This document shows, in pieces, positions 35,390 to 44,752 of a DNA stretch of 64,000 nt (position 1 is the stretch's first letter; each line of letters opens with the position of its first letter). This stretch comes from Sciscionella marina DSM 45152 (GTDB lineage Bacteria; Actinomycetota; Actinomycetes; Mycobacteriales; Pseudonocardiaceae): contig NZ_KB905380.1 of NCBI RefSeq assembly GCF_000379465.1, positions 248,001-312,000 on the forward strand, read 5' to 3'. The notes beneath the pieces are model-generated. The model made no database searches, had not been told where the DNA came from, and was given only the letters and a program-made list of their open reading frames with translations. The position numbers and the translations under genes were made by a program.

Positions 35390-35405
35390 GCTATAACGTT
35401 TTACC
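35390..35405. promoter_or_regulatory. LacI-type operator, copy 2
   Basis: GCTATAACGTTTTACC repeats 14 of the 16 bases of copy 1 as TATAACGTTTTACC, in the same orientation, 22 bp away (about two helical turns). Two dimers could therefore bind on one face of the DNA for tight autorepression. Confidence 0.7.
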
Positions 35406-35560
35406 GTGCGAGGGAACGGAACGCAAGCGCCGAATTTCGGAGACCGAACCGAGCGCGGAGGACACCGACCGCGCTGACCACCTCACGCACAACCCCCTGT
35501 ATGGGTGAAACCACTGCGTGTCACAGTGCCGGACCGGCTCCCCTGTGTCACTGTCCAGTT

Positions 35561-37060
35561 GTGCGGTCTCCCCGAAAACTTCCCGCTCTGGCCGGTTCGA
35601 TGCTCGCGGTCGGCGGCACGCTGATCCTGACGGGCGCGCTCGCCGTACCCGCGAGCCGTGCCGATCCGCTCGCGGGTGGGCTCGGCCCCTGCGCACCCGG
35701 CGACTGTCCGGGCAAGTACCCGCCGATCAACAACGGTTCCTTCGCCGGACGCGACGACGGCGTGAACATGTTCGTCGGCAAGGACTTCCGGGTGCGCGGC
35801 AGCGCGGCGGAAGCGGAGGGCCGGGTCGTGGTCGGCGGGAACTTCGACCAGGCCAAGTCGGGCGGCTCGAACGTGTACAACGTGGGGATCGCCGGGGTCG
35901 GATCACGGGTGCCCCCGCCGGACGGTTCGGACTTCCTCGTCACCGGTGACTCGGTCAGCGTCGCCGGTGGGCAGAAGCTGCTCGCCGATGGCGGAGTCGT
36001 GCGGCACGCGGGCACCGTCACGGGCACGATCACCGGAAAACCGGTGCAGGATCCGAACGCTTTCGGCAAGTACGAAGGCCTTGCCGCGCAACTGAGCGCG
36101 GGCAGCCGCTGCTACGCGCACGGCTCCGGAGGAACGGGACGACCGGCGACCGGGACGGCGCGCAATCTCGGCTATCAGACCGAATTCACCGGCGACGGGC
36201 ACTCCGCGCTGCAAGTGTTCACTGTGGACTTCGACCTCACCGGACCCGGCGGCGGCATGCAGGGCCTGGTGTTCAACAAGATCCCCAAGGGCGCGACGAT
36301 TCTGGTCAACATGCTCGGCGCCGACCGCACGATCAACACCTACACCGGTGACCCCGCCGACACCGATCCGATGAACGCATTGCGCGAGCATCTGCTGTGG
36401 AACTTCCCGGACGCCGGACAGGTCCGGATCGCCGGAGGTGCCCAGTTCCAGGGCAGCGTGCTGGTCGGCAATCCGGCGAGCGAGACCAGCGTGACAGCCT
36501 CCGGGACGAACGGGCGGTTCTTCACCACCGGATCGCTCACCCACGCCTCACCACCCGGCGGTGGTGGCGGAGAGGAATTCCACGCCTACCCCTTCGACGG
36601 TGACCTCCCGTCCTGCGAGACGACACCGACCACCACGACCGAACCCACGACCACAACCACAACGGAACCCAGCACGGAGCCGACCACGACAGAACCGAGC
36701 ACGACAGAACCGAGCGAGACCCAGCCCACCACCACGGAACCCAGTACGACCGAACCGAGTACGACCACCGAGCCGACGAGCACCACACCCAGCAGCACGA
36801 CAAGCACCACGCCCAGCCAGACACCCAGCAGCCCGGCGACCACGACCAGCACTGGTCCCGGTGTGGTCCTGCCCGGCCCGGCCGATGGGGACGGTTCGGC
36901 GGGCAGTTCGCACGGCACCGGTCCGCAGGGCCCGGATTCCGGGCTGGCCGACACCGGCGCGCTAGTCGGCTGGCCGGTGGGGATCGGTTCGCTGCTGGTG
37001 CTCGGCGGCGCCCTGCTGATGTTGCTCGCCCGGCAGCGCGGGCGCGACGCCGGTCGATAG
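35561..37060 (+). CDS. Choice-of-anchor A surface protein with LADTG-type sortase tail
   Basis: About 499 residues from GTG 35561; ATG 35501 is possible, but the signal peptide (hydrophobic [20 protein letters not shown]) fits the later start. The globular part (residues ~50-345) shows the choice-of-anchor A pattern, with [40 protein letters not shown] and [19 protein letters not shown] Thr/Glu/Pro/Ser-rich stalk of ~80 residues follows. It ends in LADTG, a hydrophobic helix and a basic tail (RQRGRDAGR), the sorting-signal layout with Ala in place of the usual Pro of LPxTG. It is predicted to be displayed on the wall. No sortase is adjacent. Confidence 0.8.
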   Translation: MRSPRKLPALAGSMLAVGGTLILTGALAVPASRADPLAGGLGPCAPGDCPGKYPPINNGSFAGRDDGVNMFVGKDFRVRGSAAEAEGRVVVGGNFDQAKSGGSNVYNVGIAGVGSRVPPPDGSDFLVTGDSVSVAGGQKLLADGGVVRHAGTVTGTITGKPVQDPNAFGKYEGLAAQLSAGSRCYAHGSGGTGRPATGTARNLGYQTEFTGDGHSALQVFTVDFDLTGPGGGMQGLVFNKIPKGATILVNMLGADRTINTYTGDPADTDPMNALREHLLWNFPDAGQVRIAGGAQFQGSVLVGNPASETSVTASGTNGRFFTTGSLTHASPPGGGGGEEFHAYPFDGDLPSCETTPTTTTEPTTTTTTEPSTEPTTTEPSTTEPSETQPTTTEPSTTEPSTTTEPTSTTPSSTTSTTPSQTPSSPATTTSTGPGVVLPGPADGDGSAGSSHGTGPQGPDSGLADTGALVGWPVGIGSLLVLGGALLMLLARQRGRDAGR

Positions 37061-37071
37061 CCGGGTGAACC

Positions 37072-38073
37072 TCAGCCCGCGCGTGCCTGCACCGCGCTGA
37101 TCAGGGCCATGGTCTCGATGTCCGCGGCGGAGCAGCCACGGGAGAGGTCGTTGAGCGGCTTCCGGAGCCCCTGTAGCACCGGTCCGAGCGCTGTCGCGCC
37201 GCCCAGCCGTTCGGCGATCTTGTAACCGATATTGCCCGCGTCCAGATTCGGGAACACCAGGACGTTGGCCTGTCCGGCGACCGCCGAACCCGGCGCCTTC
37301 ACCGAACCGACCGCGTCCACCACCGCGGCGTCCAGCTGGAGTTCGCCCTCCACGGCAAGTTCCGGGGCGCGTTCAGCGACCAGTTCCGCCGCCGCCCGGA
37401 CCTTCGCCACGCTGGCGTGTTCGGCACTACCCCTTGTGGAGAAGGACAGCATCGCGATCCGGGGCTCATCCCCGGTCAGTGCCCGGAAACTGCCCGCCGT
37501 GGCGATCGCGATCTCCGCCAGTTGCGCGGTGTCCGGCTCCGGAAGGACCGCACAGTCGGCGAAGGCGAGCACCCGGCCATCGGTGAGCACCATCAGGAAC
37601 AGACTGCTCACATTGGCCACGCCGGGTCGCAGGCCGATCACCCGCAGCCCGGCGCGCAGCACATCCGCGGTCGAGCGCGTGGCACCGCCGAGGCAGGCGT
37701 CCACCAATCCCGCGCGCAGCGCCGCGGTCGCGAGATACACCGGATCGGTGTCGGCGAGTTCGCGCTCGGTTTCCGAACGCGAGGCGAAGGCCGTACCGAG
37801 CACCTTGCGCACCCCGGGATGCGTGGCCAGCCATGCCGGATCGAGTACCAGTTCGGCGGGCACCGGACGGTCGGCCGCCGCGGTGATCCGCTGCGCTTCC
37901 CCGACCAGCAGCGGCCACACGAGGCCCTGCTCGTGCAATCGGACCGCCGCGGCGATCGCGCGCGGATCGCAGCCATCGGCGAGCGCGATCCGCAGGCCAC
38001 CGCCGGAGACCGCATCCCGCCAGCGGCCGGGCAAGTCCACTTCGGACCGTACAGACACGCTCATCCCATTCAC
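37072..38073 (-). CDS. pta: Phosphate acetyltransferase (taurine pathway)
   Basis: 333 residues comprising just the PTA_PTB catalytic domain: [70 protein letters not shown] and [20 protein letters not shown]. It interconverts acetyl phosphate and acetyl-CoA. Being divergent from the TauR-like gene and in the same region as xsc, it should pick up the acetyl phosphate that Xsc produces. No acetate kinase gene is adjacent, consistent with dedication to assimilation. Direct repeats just upstream are candidate TauR sites. Confidence 0.9.
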   Translation of the reverse strand: MNGMSVSVRSEVDLPGRWRDAVSGGGLRIALADGCDPRAIAAAVRLHEQGLVWPLLVGEAQRITAAADRPVPAELVLDPAWLATHPGVRKVLGTAFASRSETERELADTDPVYLATAALRAGLVDACLGGATRSTADVLRAGLRVIGLRPGVANVSSLFLMVLTDGRVLAFADCAVLPEPDTAQLAEIAIATAGSFRALTGDEPRIAMLSFSTRGSAEHASVAKVRAAAELVAERAPELAVEGELQLDAAVVDAVGSVKAPGSAVAGQANVLVFPNLDAGNIGYKIAERLGGATALGPVLQGLRKPLNDLSRGCSAADIETMALISAVQARAG

Positions 38074-38080
38074 TCCGGCT

Positions 38081-38110
38081 ATTTCATTATGTAAAATTCG
38101 ATTTCATATG
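38081..38110. promoter_or_regulatory. Direct repeats ATTTCAT in pta-tauR intergenic region
   Basis: ATTTCATTATG at 38081 and ATTTCATATGC at 38101 are spaced exactly 20 bp, start to start, in an AT-rich island just upstream of pta. MocR-family regulators typically bind head-to-tail repeats two turns apart, so this is a plausible TauR-like site. Confidence 0.5.
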
Positions 38111-38241
38111 CACCGTAGAGCCCGCGGGGCGGGGCTGTCAACGACGGCGGTCCGCGCATTGACAGGCCAGCTCCCTGCTCTTACGTTGACCGGCATCCGT
38201 GCCGCCTCAGCTCAATGGAGAACCGACGCGAGGAGTCGACC

Positions 38242-39699
38242 TTGCCGCGCACGCTCATCGCGATCGATCGCGACTCCGCCGAGCCGTTGTACCGGCAGGT
38301 GCGGAAGGCGATCGAGCACGGGATCGCGGTCGGTATCTACGATCCGCGCCATCGGCTGCCCAGTTCGCGGGCACTGGCGACCGAACTCGGGGTCTCCCGG
38401 AACACGATCAACCTGGCCTATCAGGAACTGATCGCCGAAGGGTTCGTGTCCAGCAGGGAGCGCAGCGGACTGTTCGTCAATCCGGAGATGCGGCCACAGG
38501 GCGTGCCCGCGCAACCCACCCCGGGGCAGGGCATCGACTGGTCGGCGCGGCTGCGCCGGTTCCCCGACGCCGCGCTGCCGCACATCGAGAAACGCCCGGA
38601 CTGGCACCGGTATCCCTATCCGTTCCTCGCCGGACAGGTGGACATCGGCGCGTTCCCGGCGCGGGCCTGGACGCGCAGCCTCCGCGAGGCGCTCGACCAG
38701 CCGCATGTCGCGCACAGCCTCGCGGACAGTATGGATGCCGACGATCCGCTGCTGATCGAGCAGCTGTGCCGCCAGCTGCTGCCTGCGCGCGGAATCGAGG
38801 CCGGTCCGGAGGAAGTGCTCATCACGGTCGGTTCGCAGCAAGGACTGGATCTGCTCGGCCGGGCGCTGCTCGGCCCGGAAAGCCGGGTGGCCATGGAGGA
38901 TCCCGGTTACCTCGACGCCAGACACATTTTCCTGCGCACCGGCGCCGCGCTGACGGGCATTCCGGTGGATCGCAGCGGAATGCAGCCGCCGCACTCGCTG
39001 TCCGGGGTGGATCTGCTGTATCTGACCCCGAGCCATCACCATCCCACCAATGCCACGCTGAGCATCGGCAGGCGCCGCGCGCTGCTCGGGCTGGCCGATG
39101 CCGCGGGGACGGTGCTCGTGGAGGACGACTACGACAGCGAATTCCGCTACCAGGGCAGCCCGACACCGGCACTGAAAGCGCTCGACACCGGCGGAGACGC
39201 GGTGTATCTGGGCACCTTCTCCAAGTTCCTCTCCCCCGGTCTCCGGCTCGGTTATCTTGTCGGGCCGCGGGCCCTGATCACCGAACTGCGGCAGGTGCGC
39301 CGTTATGTGCTCCGCCATCCGCCGGGACAGCTACAGCGAGCGCTTGCCCTGCTCATCGCTTCCGGGGAGTACCACCGTTCGCTACGCCGCTACCGCACCA
39401 GGCTGATGCGCAAGTGGACCGCGGTCACCGAGGCGGTGCACGAGTATCTGCCCTGGCCGCAGCCGCCGTATCCACCGGGCGGGGTCAGCCTCTGGGTCAG
39501 CGGCCCGCCGGAGCTGGACTGCCGCGAACTGGTCACCGTGGCCGAACGCGCCGGGGTGCTGATCGAACCCGGGGACATCTTCTTCACCGAAGGCAAGCCG
39601 CGCAACCACTTCCGCATCGGGTTCGCCGCGATCCCACAGCGTGCGATCGCCCCCGGGGTGCGCTTGCTCGGCGGGCTCGCCCGTGATCTGCTTGGCTGA
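38242..39699 (+). CDS. tauR: MocR-family regulator, TauR-like
   Basis: 485 residues if started at TTG 38242, which has GAGGAG six bases upstream; ATG 38215 lacks a ribosome site. An N-terminal GntR winged helix (LPSSRALATELGVSRNTINL then AYQELIAEGFV) is fused to an aminotransferase-like domain with the PLP lysine in YLGTFSKFLSPGLRLGYLVG. MocR proteins use PLP as cofactor; TauR of proteobacteria activates taurine genes. Position between pta and the xsc/tpa genes supports the same job here. The symbol is inferred from context. Confidence 0.8.
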   Translation: MPRTLIAIDRDSAEPLYRQVRKAIEHGIAVGIYDPRHRLPSSRALATELGVSRNTINLAYQELIAEGFVSSRERSGLFVNPEMRPQGVPAQPTPGQGIDWSARLRRFPDAALPHIEKRPDWHRYPYPFLAGQVDIGAFPARAWTRSLREALDQPHVAHSLADSMDADDPLLIEQLCRQLLPARGIEAGPEEVLITVGSQQGLDLLGRALLGPESRVAMEDPGYLDARHIFLRTGAALTGIPVDRSGMQPPHSLSGVDLLYLTPSHHHPTNATLSIGRRRALLGLADAAGTVLVEDDYDSEFRYQGSPTPALKALDTGGDAVYLGTFSKFLSPGLRLGYLVGPRALITELRQVRRYVLRHPPGQLQRALALLIASGEYHRSLRRYRTRLMRKWTAVTEAVHEYLPWPQPPYPPGGVSLWVSGPPELDCRELVTVAERAGVLIEPGDIFFTEGKPRNHFRIGFAAIPQRAIAPGVRLLGGLARDLLG

Positions 39700-39798
39700 G
39701 CCGGGAAACTGGTACCACCGGCGGACACGATTCTGGACCTTTCCCGGCCGCCCGCCGTGACGCACGCTCAGGCGAGCGACCGGCAACGAGGAGGCACC

Positions 39799-41430
39799 TT
39801 GACACCAGCGGCAAATCCGGCGGATCTGGTCCTCACCGGCGGAACCGTGCACACCCTCGACGCCGGCGCGCGCACGGCGCGGGCGGTCGCCGCGACCGGC
39901 GGGCTGATCACCGAGGTCGGTTCGGAGCGCGATATCGCCGCGCTGATCGGACCGCGCACGAAGGTTCTGGATCTCGCCGGGCGCACCGTGATTCCGGGTT
40001 TCGTGGAGTCACACAACCATCCGACCTTCTTCGGGCTGACCCTCGCGGCACCGGTGGACGCGGGCAGCCCGCCCAATGACCGGATCTCCGATATCGTCGA
40101 GCGGGTCGCGCAGGCGGTGCGCGATCGCGGTCCGGGCGAGTGGATCCGCGGGTTCCGCTATGACGACACGCTGCTCGCCGACAACCGGCACCCCACGCGC
40201 GCCGATCTCGATCCCGTCGCGCCACGGAATCCGGTGCTGTTGACCCACGTCTCCGGACACTTCTGCGTGGCGAACTCCGCGGCGCTGCGCGCGGTCGGCA
40301 TCGACGCGAACACCCCGGACCCACCCGGCGGGCGCATCGCGCGGGACGAGAGCGGGAACCCGAGCGGGCTGCTGATCGAATCGGCGGCCTTCCTGGCGAC
40401 CTCGCAGCTGCCCGGGCAGGATGTCGAAACCCTGACCGAGGCACTGCGCCTCGCCGATGCCGAATACCTGGCCAACGGGATCACCTCGGTGCACGACACC
40501 GGGGTCGGGCTGATCGGCGGGGCGGCCGAGCTCAGCGCCTACCGGCGGCTGCACCGCGAGGGCGCGCTGCGCACCAGGGTGCACGGATACCTCTTCCACG
40601 AACTGCTCGACGGCCTGCGCGAGGGTGTCCCGGAACCACCGGAACCCGGCGATGATGCGTTCACCATGACCGGGGTGAAGATCGTCGCGGACGGCTCGAT
40701 CCAGGGCCTGACCGGCTGCCTCGCCGAGGGCTACACCTGCGCACCCGATGAGCACGGGATGCTGCTGCTCGAACCGGACGAGCTCGCCAGGCGGATCGCC
40801 GCGCTGGACGGGGCGGGCTGGCAGGTCGCCGTGCACGGCAACGGTGACGCCGCGATCGAGGCCATCGTGCAGGGCTACCAACGGCTCGGCGCTCCGGAGG
40901 GCACCGGCAGGCGGCACCGCATCGAGCACTGCCAGACCGCACGCGAGGACCAGCTGGACCGGATGGCCGCGCACGACGTGCTCGCCTCGTTCTTCGTCAA
41001 GCACGTGTACTTCTGGGGCGATCGGCACCGGGATGTGTTCCTCGGCCCGGAACGGGCGGCCCGGATCAGCCCACTGGCCTCCGCGCGCCGCAGGGGAATC
41101 CACTTCGGACTGCACTCGGACACCCCGGTGACCCCGGTACCGCCGCTGGAGGGAATCTGGTGCGCGGTCACCAGAACCACCAGTGGCGGGCACACGCTCG
41201 GTGCCGAACAAGCGGTCAGCGCACGGGACGCCTTGCGCGCCTACACCATCGACGCCGCCTACCTCGCCGGGGAGGAACATCTCAAGGGCAGCATCGAACC
41301 GGGCAAGTTCGCCGATCTGGCGGTGCTGGACGACGATCCGCTCACCGTCGACCCGCAGCGGCTGCGCGACCTCCGGGTGGAGGCAACGGTGCGCGGCGGC
41401 GAGCCGGTCTGGACCGGGACGACGCGATGA
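39799..41430 (+). CDS. Amidohydro_3 (YtcJ-like) metal-dependent hydrolase
   Basis: 543 residues from TTG 39799, six bases after GAGGAG. The metal-binding motif is FVESHNHPTFFG; further ligands are in VKIVADGSIQGLTG, VAVHGNGDAAIEAI and FGLHSDTPVTP, and the C-terminal NADLA-type closing motif reads IEPGKFADLAVLDDDP. The family includes N-substituted-formamide deformylase and other amide hydrolases. It overlaps the DUF3311 gene by ATGA, so it forms an operon with a sodium symporter. Inside a taurine region it may free taurine or another amine from an amide, which is inference. Confidence 0.85.
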   Translation: MTPAANPADLVLTGGTVHTLDAGARTARAVAATGGLITEVGSERDIAALIGPRTKVLDLAGRTVIPGFVESHNHPTFFGLTLAAPVDAGSPPNDRISDIVERVAQAVRDRGPGEWIRGFRYDDTLLADNRHPTRADLDPVAPRNPVLLTHVSGHFCVANSAALRAVGIDANTPDPPGGRIARDESGNPSGLLIESAAFLATSQLPGQDVETLTEALRLADAEYLANGITSVHDTGVGLIGGAAELSAYRRLHREGALRTRVHGYLFHELLDGLREGVPEPPEPGDDAFTMTGVKIVADGSIQGLTGCLAEGYTCAPDEHGMLLLEPDELARRIAALDGAGWQVAVHGNGDAAIEAIVQGYQRLGAPEGTGRRHRIEHCQTAREDQLDRMAAHDVLASFFVKHVYFWGDRHRDVFLGPERAARISPLASARRRGIHFGLHSDTPVTPVPPLEGIWCAVTRTTSGGHTLGAEQAVSARDALRAYTIDAAYLAGEEHLKGSIEPGKFADLAVLDDDPLTVDPQRLRDLRVEATVRGGEPVWTGTTR

Positions 41431-41651
41431 CCCGCCGCTGGCCGAGCCTGCTCATCGGACTCGGCATCCCGGCGCTCGCCCTGTTCGCGGGGATCCCCGC
41501 GGTGGCCGGAAGCACGGTGACCGTGCTCGGCTTTCCACTGGTGTTCTTCTGGATCTTCTGCTGTTTCCCGCTCACCACCCTGTGCCTGTGGATCAGCTGG
41601 CGGTTCTTCGACCGGCAGGTGACCGAGGACCGACCGGAGGAACCCGGATGA
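41427..41651 (+). CDS. DUF3311 small membrane protein, symporter partner
   Basis: 74 residues. Two transmembrane helices (ALALFAGIPAVAGSTVTVLG region and FPLVFFWIFCCFPLTTLCLW) and a short charged tail match DUF3311, a family almost always encoded just before a sodium:solute symporter. ATG 41427 overlaps the amidohydrolase stop; its own stop overlaps ATG 41648 of the symporter, giving tight three-gene coupling. It is presumed to be an accessory subunit of the transporter, like YhdT is to PanF. Confidence 0.85.
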   Translation: MTRRWPSLLIGLGIPALALFAGIPAVAGSTVTVLGFPLVFFWIFCCFPLTTLCLWISWRFFDRQVTEDRPEEPG

Positions 41652-43084
41652 CCGTCGCGATCCTCGTCGTCGTCATGCTGGCCTCGCTGGCGCTCGCGTT
41701 CTGGGCGGGCCGGGGCACCCGGGGCGGCGGCATCTCCGAGTTCCTGGTCGGCGGGCGCAGTTTTCCCGCCTGGCTCATCTATTTCCTCGCGGTCGGCGAG
41801 GTGTACAGCATCGGGGCCATCATCGGCCTGCCGAGCGGGATCTACGCGGGCGGTCCCGGCTACGGGGTCTGGTTCCTCGGCTACATCCTGTTGGCCTATG
41901 CCATCGGGTACTTCCTCGCGCCGCTGATCTGGCGGGCCGCGCACCGCTACGACGCGATGACCGTGCCGGACGTGTTCGGCGGCCATTTCCGGAGCAGGAA
42001 ACTGGAACTGGTCTCCTGCGTGATGATGCTGCTCGCCCTGATCCCCTGGGGCCAGTACCAGTTCATCGGGCTGCGCATCGTGCTGAGCAACCTCGGGATC
42101 CCGCTGAACCCGGTGGAGTGCGTGGTGCTCGCCGGGCTCGTCGCGTTCGGCTACATCGCGGTCTCCGGGATCCGTTCCCCCGCCTTCGTGGCGATCCTCA
42201 AGGACACGCTCATGCTGATCGCGGTGGTGGCCGTCGGGCTGGCCGCGGTGCTCGCACTGGACAGCGGTGGAGCGGCGCCGAGCGGGCCACCGCGGCACAT
42301 CGAGACCACGCTCGGCGGATCGCAGCTGACCTTCGCGATGACCACGATCCTGTTCCAGGGCTTGGTGTTCTACCTCGGCTTCGGTGCCTCGTACATCTTC
42401 CCGGCCCGCTCGGAACGCACGGTGAAGCGTTCCACGGTGTGGATGCCGCTGTACATGCTGATCTTCCCGTTCGTGGTGCTCGCCGCCTACTACGGCATCC
42501 GGATGCATCCGGACCTCGCCGATCCGAACACCGTGTTCATGGCGACCGCCCGCGGACTGCTCCCCTCCGGGCTGCTCGGTATCGTCGCCGCGGGCGCCGC
42601 TCTTTCCGGGGTGCTCGTGCTCGCCGCGACCGCACTGTCCCTCGGCGGCATGGTCAGCCGCAATCTGGTGCCGAACCTGGCGCCCTCGGTGCAGCGGCGC
42701 TGGACGGTGCTCGCGGTCGGGGTGTTCCTGGTGCTCGGCGCGGTACTGACCCTGGTGGCCTCCACGCTGATGCTCACCGTGCTCAACCTGACCTACAACC
42801 TGCTCGCCCAGCTGGTGCCCGGCTGGCTCGCGGTACTGTTCGCGAGGCGGGTGCGCACCAGCGCGGTGATCGCGGGCATGGTGGTCGGCGCGGTGACCGC
42901 GATCCTGTTGTACGTGGCGGGATTCTCCTTCGGCGGGGTCAATCCCGGGCTGATCTCGATGGCGCTGAACCTGGCCGTGGTGTTCGGCTGGAGTGCGATC
43001 CGGCCGGGCTCCGAACGGGTTCCGGTGCTGCACCGCGGCACTCAGCGGGCCAGCGCGGCCAGCACCTCGGCCACCATCCGCTGA
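41648..43084 (+). CDS. Sodium:solute symporter (SSS family)
   Basis: 478 residues with about 13 transmembrane helices. SEFLVGGRSFPAWLIYFLAV, EVYSIGAIIGLPSGIYAGGP and the TM5-6 region with RYDAMTVPDVFGGHF are SSS hallmarks (panthothenate/proline/solute type). It is coupled to DUF3311 and the amidohydrolase, so it should import that enzyme's substrate. Its 3' end overlaps the convergent VWA gene by 43 bp; the last ~15 residues are polar and unlike the membrane part, so the overlap probably costs little. Confidence 0.88.
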   Translation: MTVAILVVVMLASLALAFWAGRGTRGGGISEFLVGGRSFPAWLIYFLAVGEVYSIGAIIGLPSGIYAGGPGYGVWFLGYILLAYAIGYFLAPLIWRAAHRYDAMTVPDVFGGHFRSRKLELVSCVMMLLALIPWGQYQFIGLRIVLSNLGIPLNPVECVVLAGLVAFGYIAVSGIRSPAFVAILKDTLMLIAVVAVGLAAVLALDSGGAAPSGPPRHIETTLGGSQLTFAMTTILFQGLVFYLGFGASYIFPARSERTVKRSTVWMPLYMLIFPFVVLAAYYGIRMHPDLADPNTVFMATARGLLPSGLLGIVAAGAALSGVLVLAATALSLGGMVSRNLVPNLAPSVQRRWTVLAVGVFLVLGAVLTLVASTLMLTVLNLTYNLLAQLVPGWLAVLFARRVRTSAVIAGMVVGAVTAILLYVAGFSFGGVNPGLISMALNLAVVFGWSAIRPGSERVPVLHRGTQRASAASTSATIR

Positions 43085-44670
43085 CCGGACAGCGATTCGG
43101 TGTCCAGCTCGCGGTGCCGCCGCAGGGTGCGCCCGAGATCGAGGCCGAGCCCCAGTCCCAGGACTTCCCGCCCGGCCCGCTCCAGTGCGGTCAGCTGCGC
43201 GCGCAGGTGCCGCTCCAGGTAACCGGCGCCGTTGGCCAGTTCGGTCGCCCGTTCCATCGGTGCCCCGTCGGAGACGAGTACCAGCACCTGCCGCTGCCAG
43301 GACTGCTCCTCGGCGCGTTCGGCCGCCCAGCGCACCGCTTCGCCGTCGATCCCCTCCCGGTACAGGTCCTCGCGGAACAGTGCGGCGATCCCGGACCGGC
43401 CGCGCCGCCACGGAGTGCGCGCCTCCTTGAACACCAGGTGCCGCCGTTCGGCGAGCCGGCCCGGATCCGGCGGGCTCCCGGCACGCAGCCAGTCCCGCCG
43501 CGCGCGGCCGCCGTGGAAACCGCCGGTGCTGAACCCGAGCACCTCGCAGGCGGCCCCGGCCCGGTCGAGCGCGCGGGCGAACACATCCACGAGCACCGCG
43601 ACCGATTCGATATGCCGCTTCATCGAACCGGAGCAGTCGAGCAGGAATGTGACGAGCACATCCGGAACCGGTTCGGTGCGCTCGACACGGAACACCCGGT
43701 GATCGGCGGGGGCGCAGATCAGCTGGCTGAGCGCACGCCCGTCCACATACCCCTCCTCCTGGCCGCCGAGCCAGCCCTCCACCCGTGGTTCGGCGAGCAG
43801 GGCGTGCAGCTTCCTGGCCAGCGGGCCGATGGCGATCCCCTGGCCGGCCACGAGCCGGTCCAGTCGCTCCCGGTATTCGCGGAGCTGGGCCGCCCGCACG
43901 AGTTCGGTGGCGTGCTGCTGGCGATCGTGCGCGGTGGTGAACACCCGGTACGGCGCGGTTTCCCCACCGGTTTCCGGTTTCCCGCCGCGCATCCCCGGAT
44001 GTTCGACCTCGCTCTCGGCGCCGAGCACCAGCAATGCGCCCGCGGAATCCGGCGCCCGCTCCGGCTCACCGGGATCGCCCAGCATCCGTGCGAGGGTTTC
44101 GGCGATCTCCCGCGCATGCCCGGCGTAGACCGCCTGATCGCCCCGGCTGCGGCGCAACCTGGCCAGCTGTTCCCCGAGCGCGGGGGCGAGCGCGGCCCTC
44201 GGCTGTTCGATCAGGTCCTCGACCTCTTCCGGGATCGGCTCGCCGGTGACCCGCGCGTGGCAGATCACCGCCACGGTGTACAGCAGCAGTCCGCGCGCGG
44301 TCTCGAGGTGGCCCCCGGCGCGCACCGCTTCGGACCAGTCGGCGAAGCAGCGGCGCAGATTGGCCGCCACACCGGGAAGTCCGGGCGGGGCCAGCGCCTC
44401 GACGCGGAACTGTTCCAGCTGTTCGAAAACCGCCCGCGCGACCGGATGCTCCGGGCGGGTGGCGCGCAACAGCCGCGGATCGGAATACCGCAGCCGCGCG
44501 GCGATCGCGTCCACCGAGCCGCGCCGCACCGTCGCGCTGCGGTGTTCCGGGCGCACATGTGCGACCGGGATCCGTACCGGAATCCCGCCGCGATAGGGCA
44601 CCGGACCGTGCAACAACAGTTCCGGGATCCCGGTCAGCGCACGCAGGGTGGCTCCTTCGACGGATGTCAT
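43042..44670 (-). CDS. cobT: CobT-like VWA-domain protein
   Basis: 542 residues. The C-terminal von Willebrand A domain has the MIDAS motif in FLLDCSGSMKRHIESVAVLV and VLVLVSDGAPMERATELANG, as in the cobaltochelatase subunit CobT (usually ~600-640 residues). The acidic central insert of classical CobT is reduced. Its AAA+ partner CobS is encoded 82 bp upstream in the same direction. No CobN large chelatase subunit is in the window. The pair may therefore serve cobalamin synthesis with a distant CobN, or remodel another metalloprotein. Confidence 0.75.
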   Translation of the reverse strand: MTSVEGATLRALTGIPELLLHGPVPYRGGIPVRIPVAHVRPEHRSATVRRGSVDAIAARLRYSDPRLLRATRPEHPVARAVFEQLEQFRVEALAPPGLPGVAANLRRCFADWSEAVRAGGHLETARGLLLYTVAVICHARVTGEPIPEEVEDLIEQPRAALAPALGEQLARLRRSRGDQAVYAGHAREIAETLARMLGDPGEPERAPDSAGALLVLGAESEVEHPGMRGGKPETGGETAPYRVFTTAHDRQQHATELVRAAQLREYRERLDRLVAGQGIAIGPLARKLHALLAEPRVEGWLGGQEEGYVDGRALSQLICAPADHRVFRVERTEPVPDVLVTFLLDCSGSMKRHIESVAVLVDVFARALDRAGAACEVLGFSTGGFHGGRARRDWLRAGSPPDPGRLAERRHLVFKEARTPWRRGRSGIAALFREDLYREGIDGEAVRWAAERAEEQSWQRQVLVLVSDGAPMERATELANGAGYLERHLRAQLTALERAGREVLGLGLGLDLGRTLRRHRELDTESLSGQRMVAEVLAALAR

Positions 44671-44752
44671 GAGAGCGGACCTTTCATGAGCATCGCAGCG
44701 AGCGCCGGCGAGTGAGGAGCGCAGCGAAAGTCCGATCGGGACAGCACAGTCG

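Noticed and set aside
36600-36850. Possible tandem DNA repeat in the surface-protein gene
   Set aside because: The region encodes a Thr/Glu/Pro/Ser stalk with similar codons, but units vary in length and sequence and there is no regular array or spacer pattern.
41342-43411. 689-codon minus-strand open frame across the amidohydrolase end, DUF3311 and symporter
   Set aside because: The plus-strand genes have membrane helices and coupled starts; the antisense product is low-complexity His/Arg/Glu-rich and has no start signal.
44671-44752. GC-rich AGCGAGCG/GCGAGTGAGGAGCGCAGCGA stretch between the CobT- and CobS-like genes as a regulatory RNA
   Set aside because: It is short, has only imperfect self-similarity and looks like ordinary intergenic repeat-like sequence of such genomes; no stable structure was evident.
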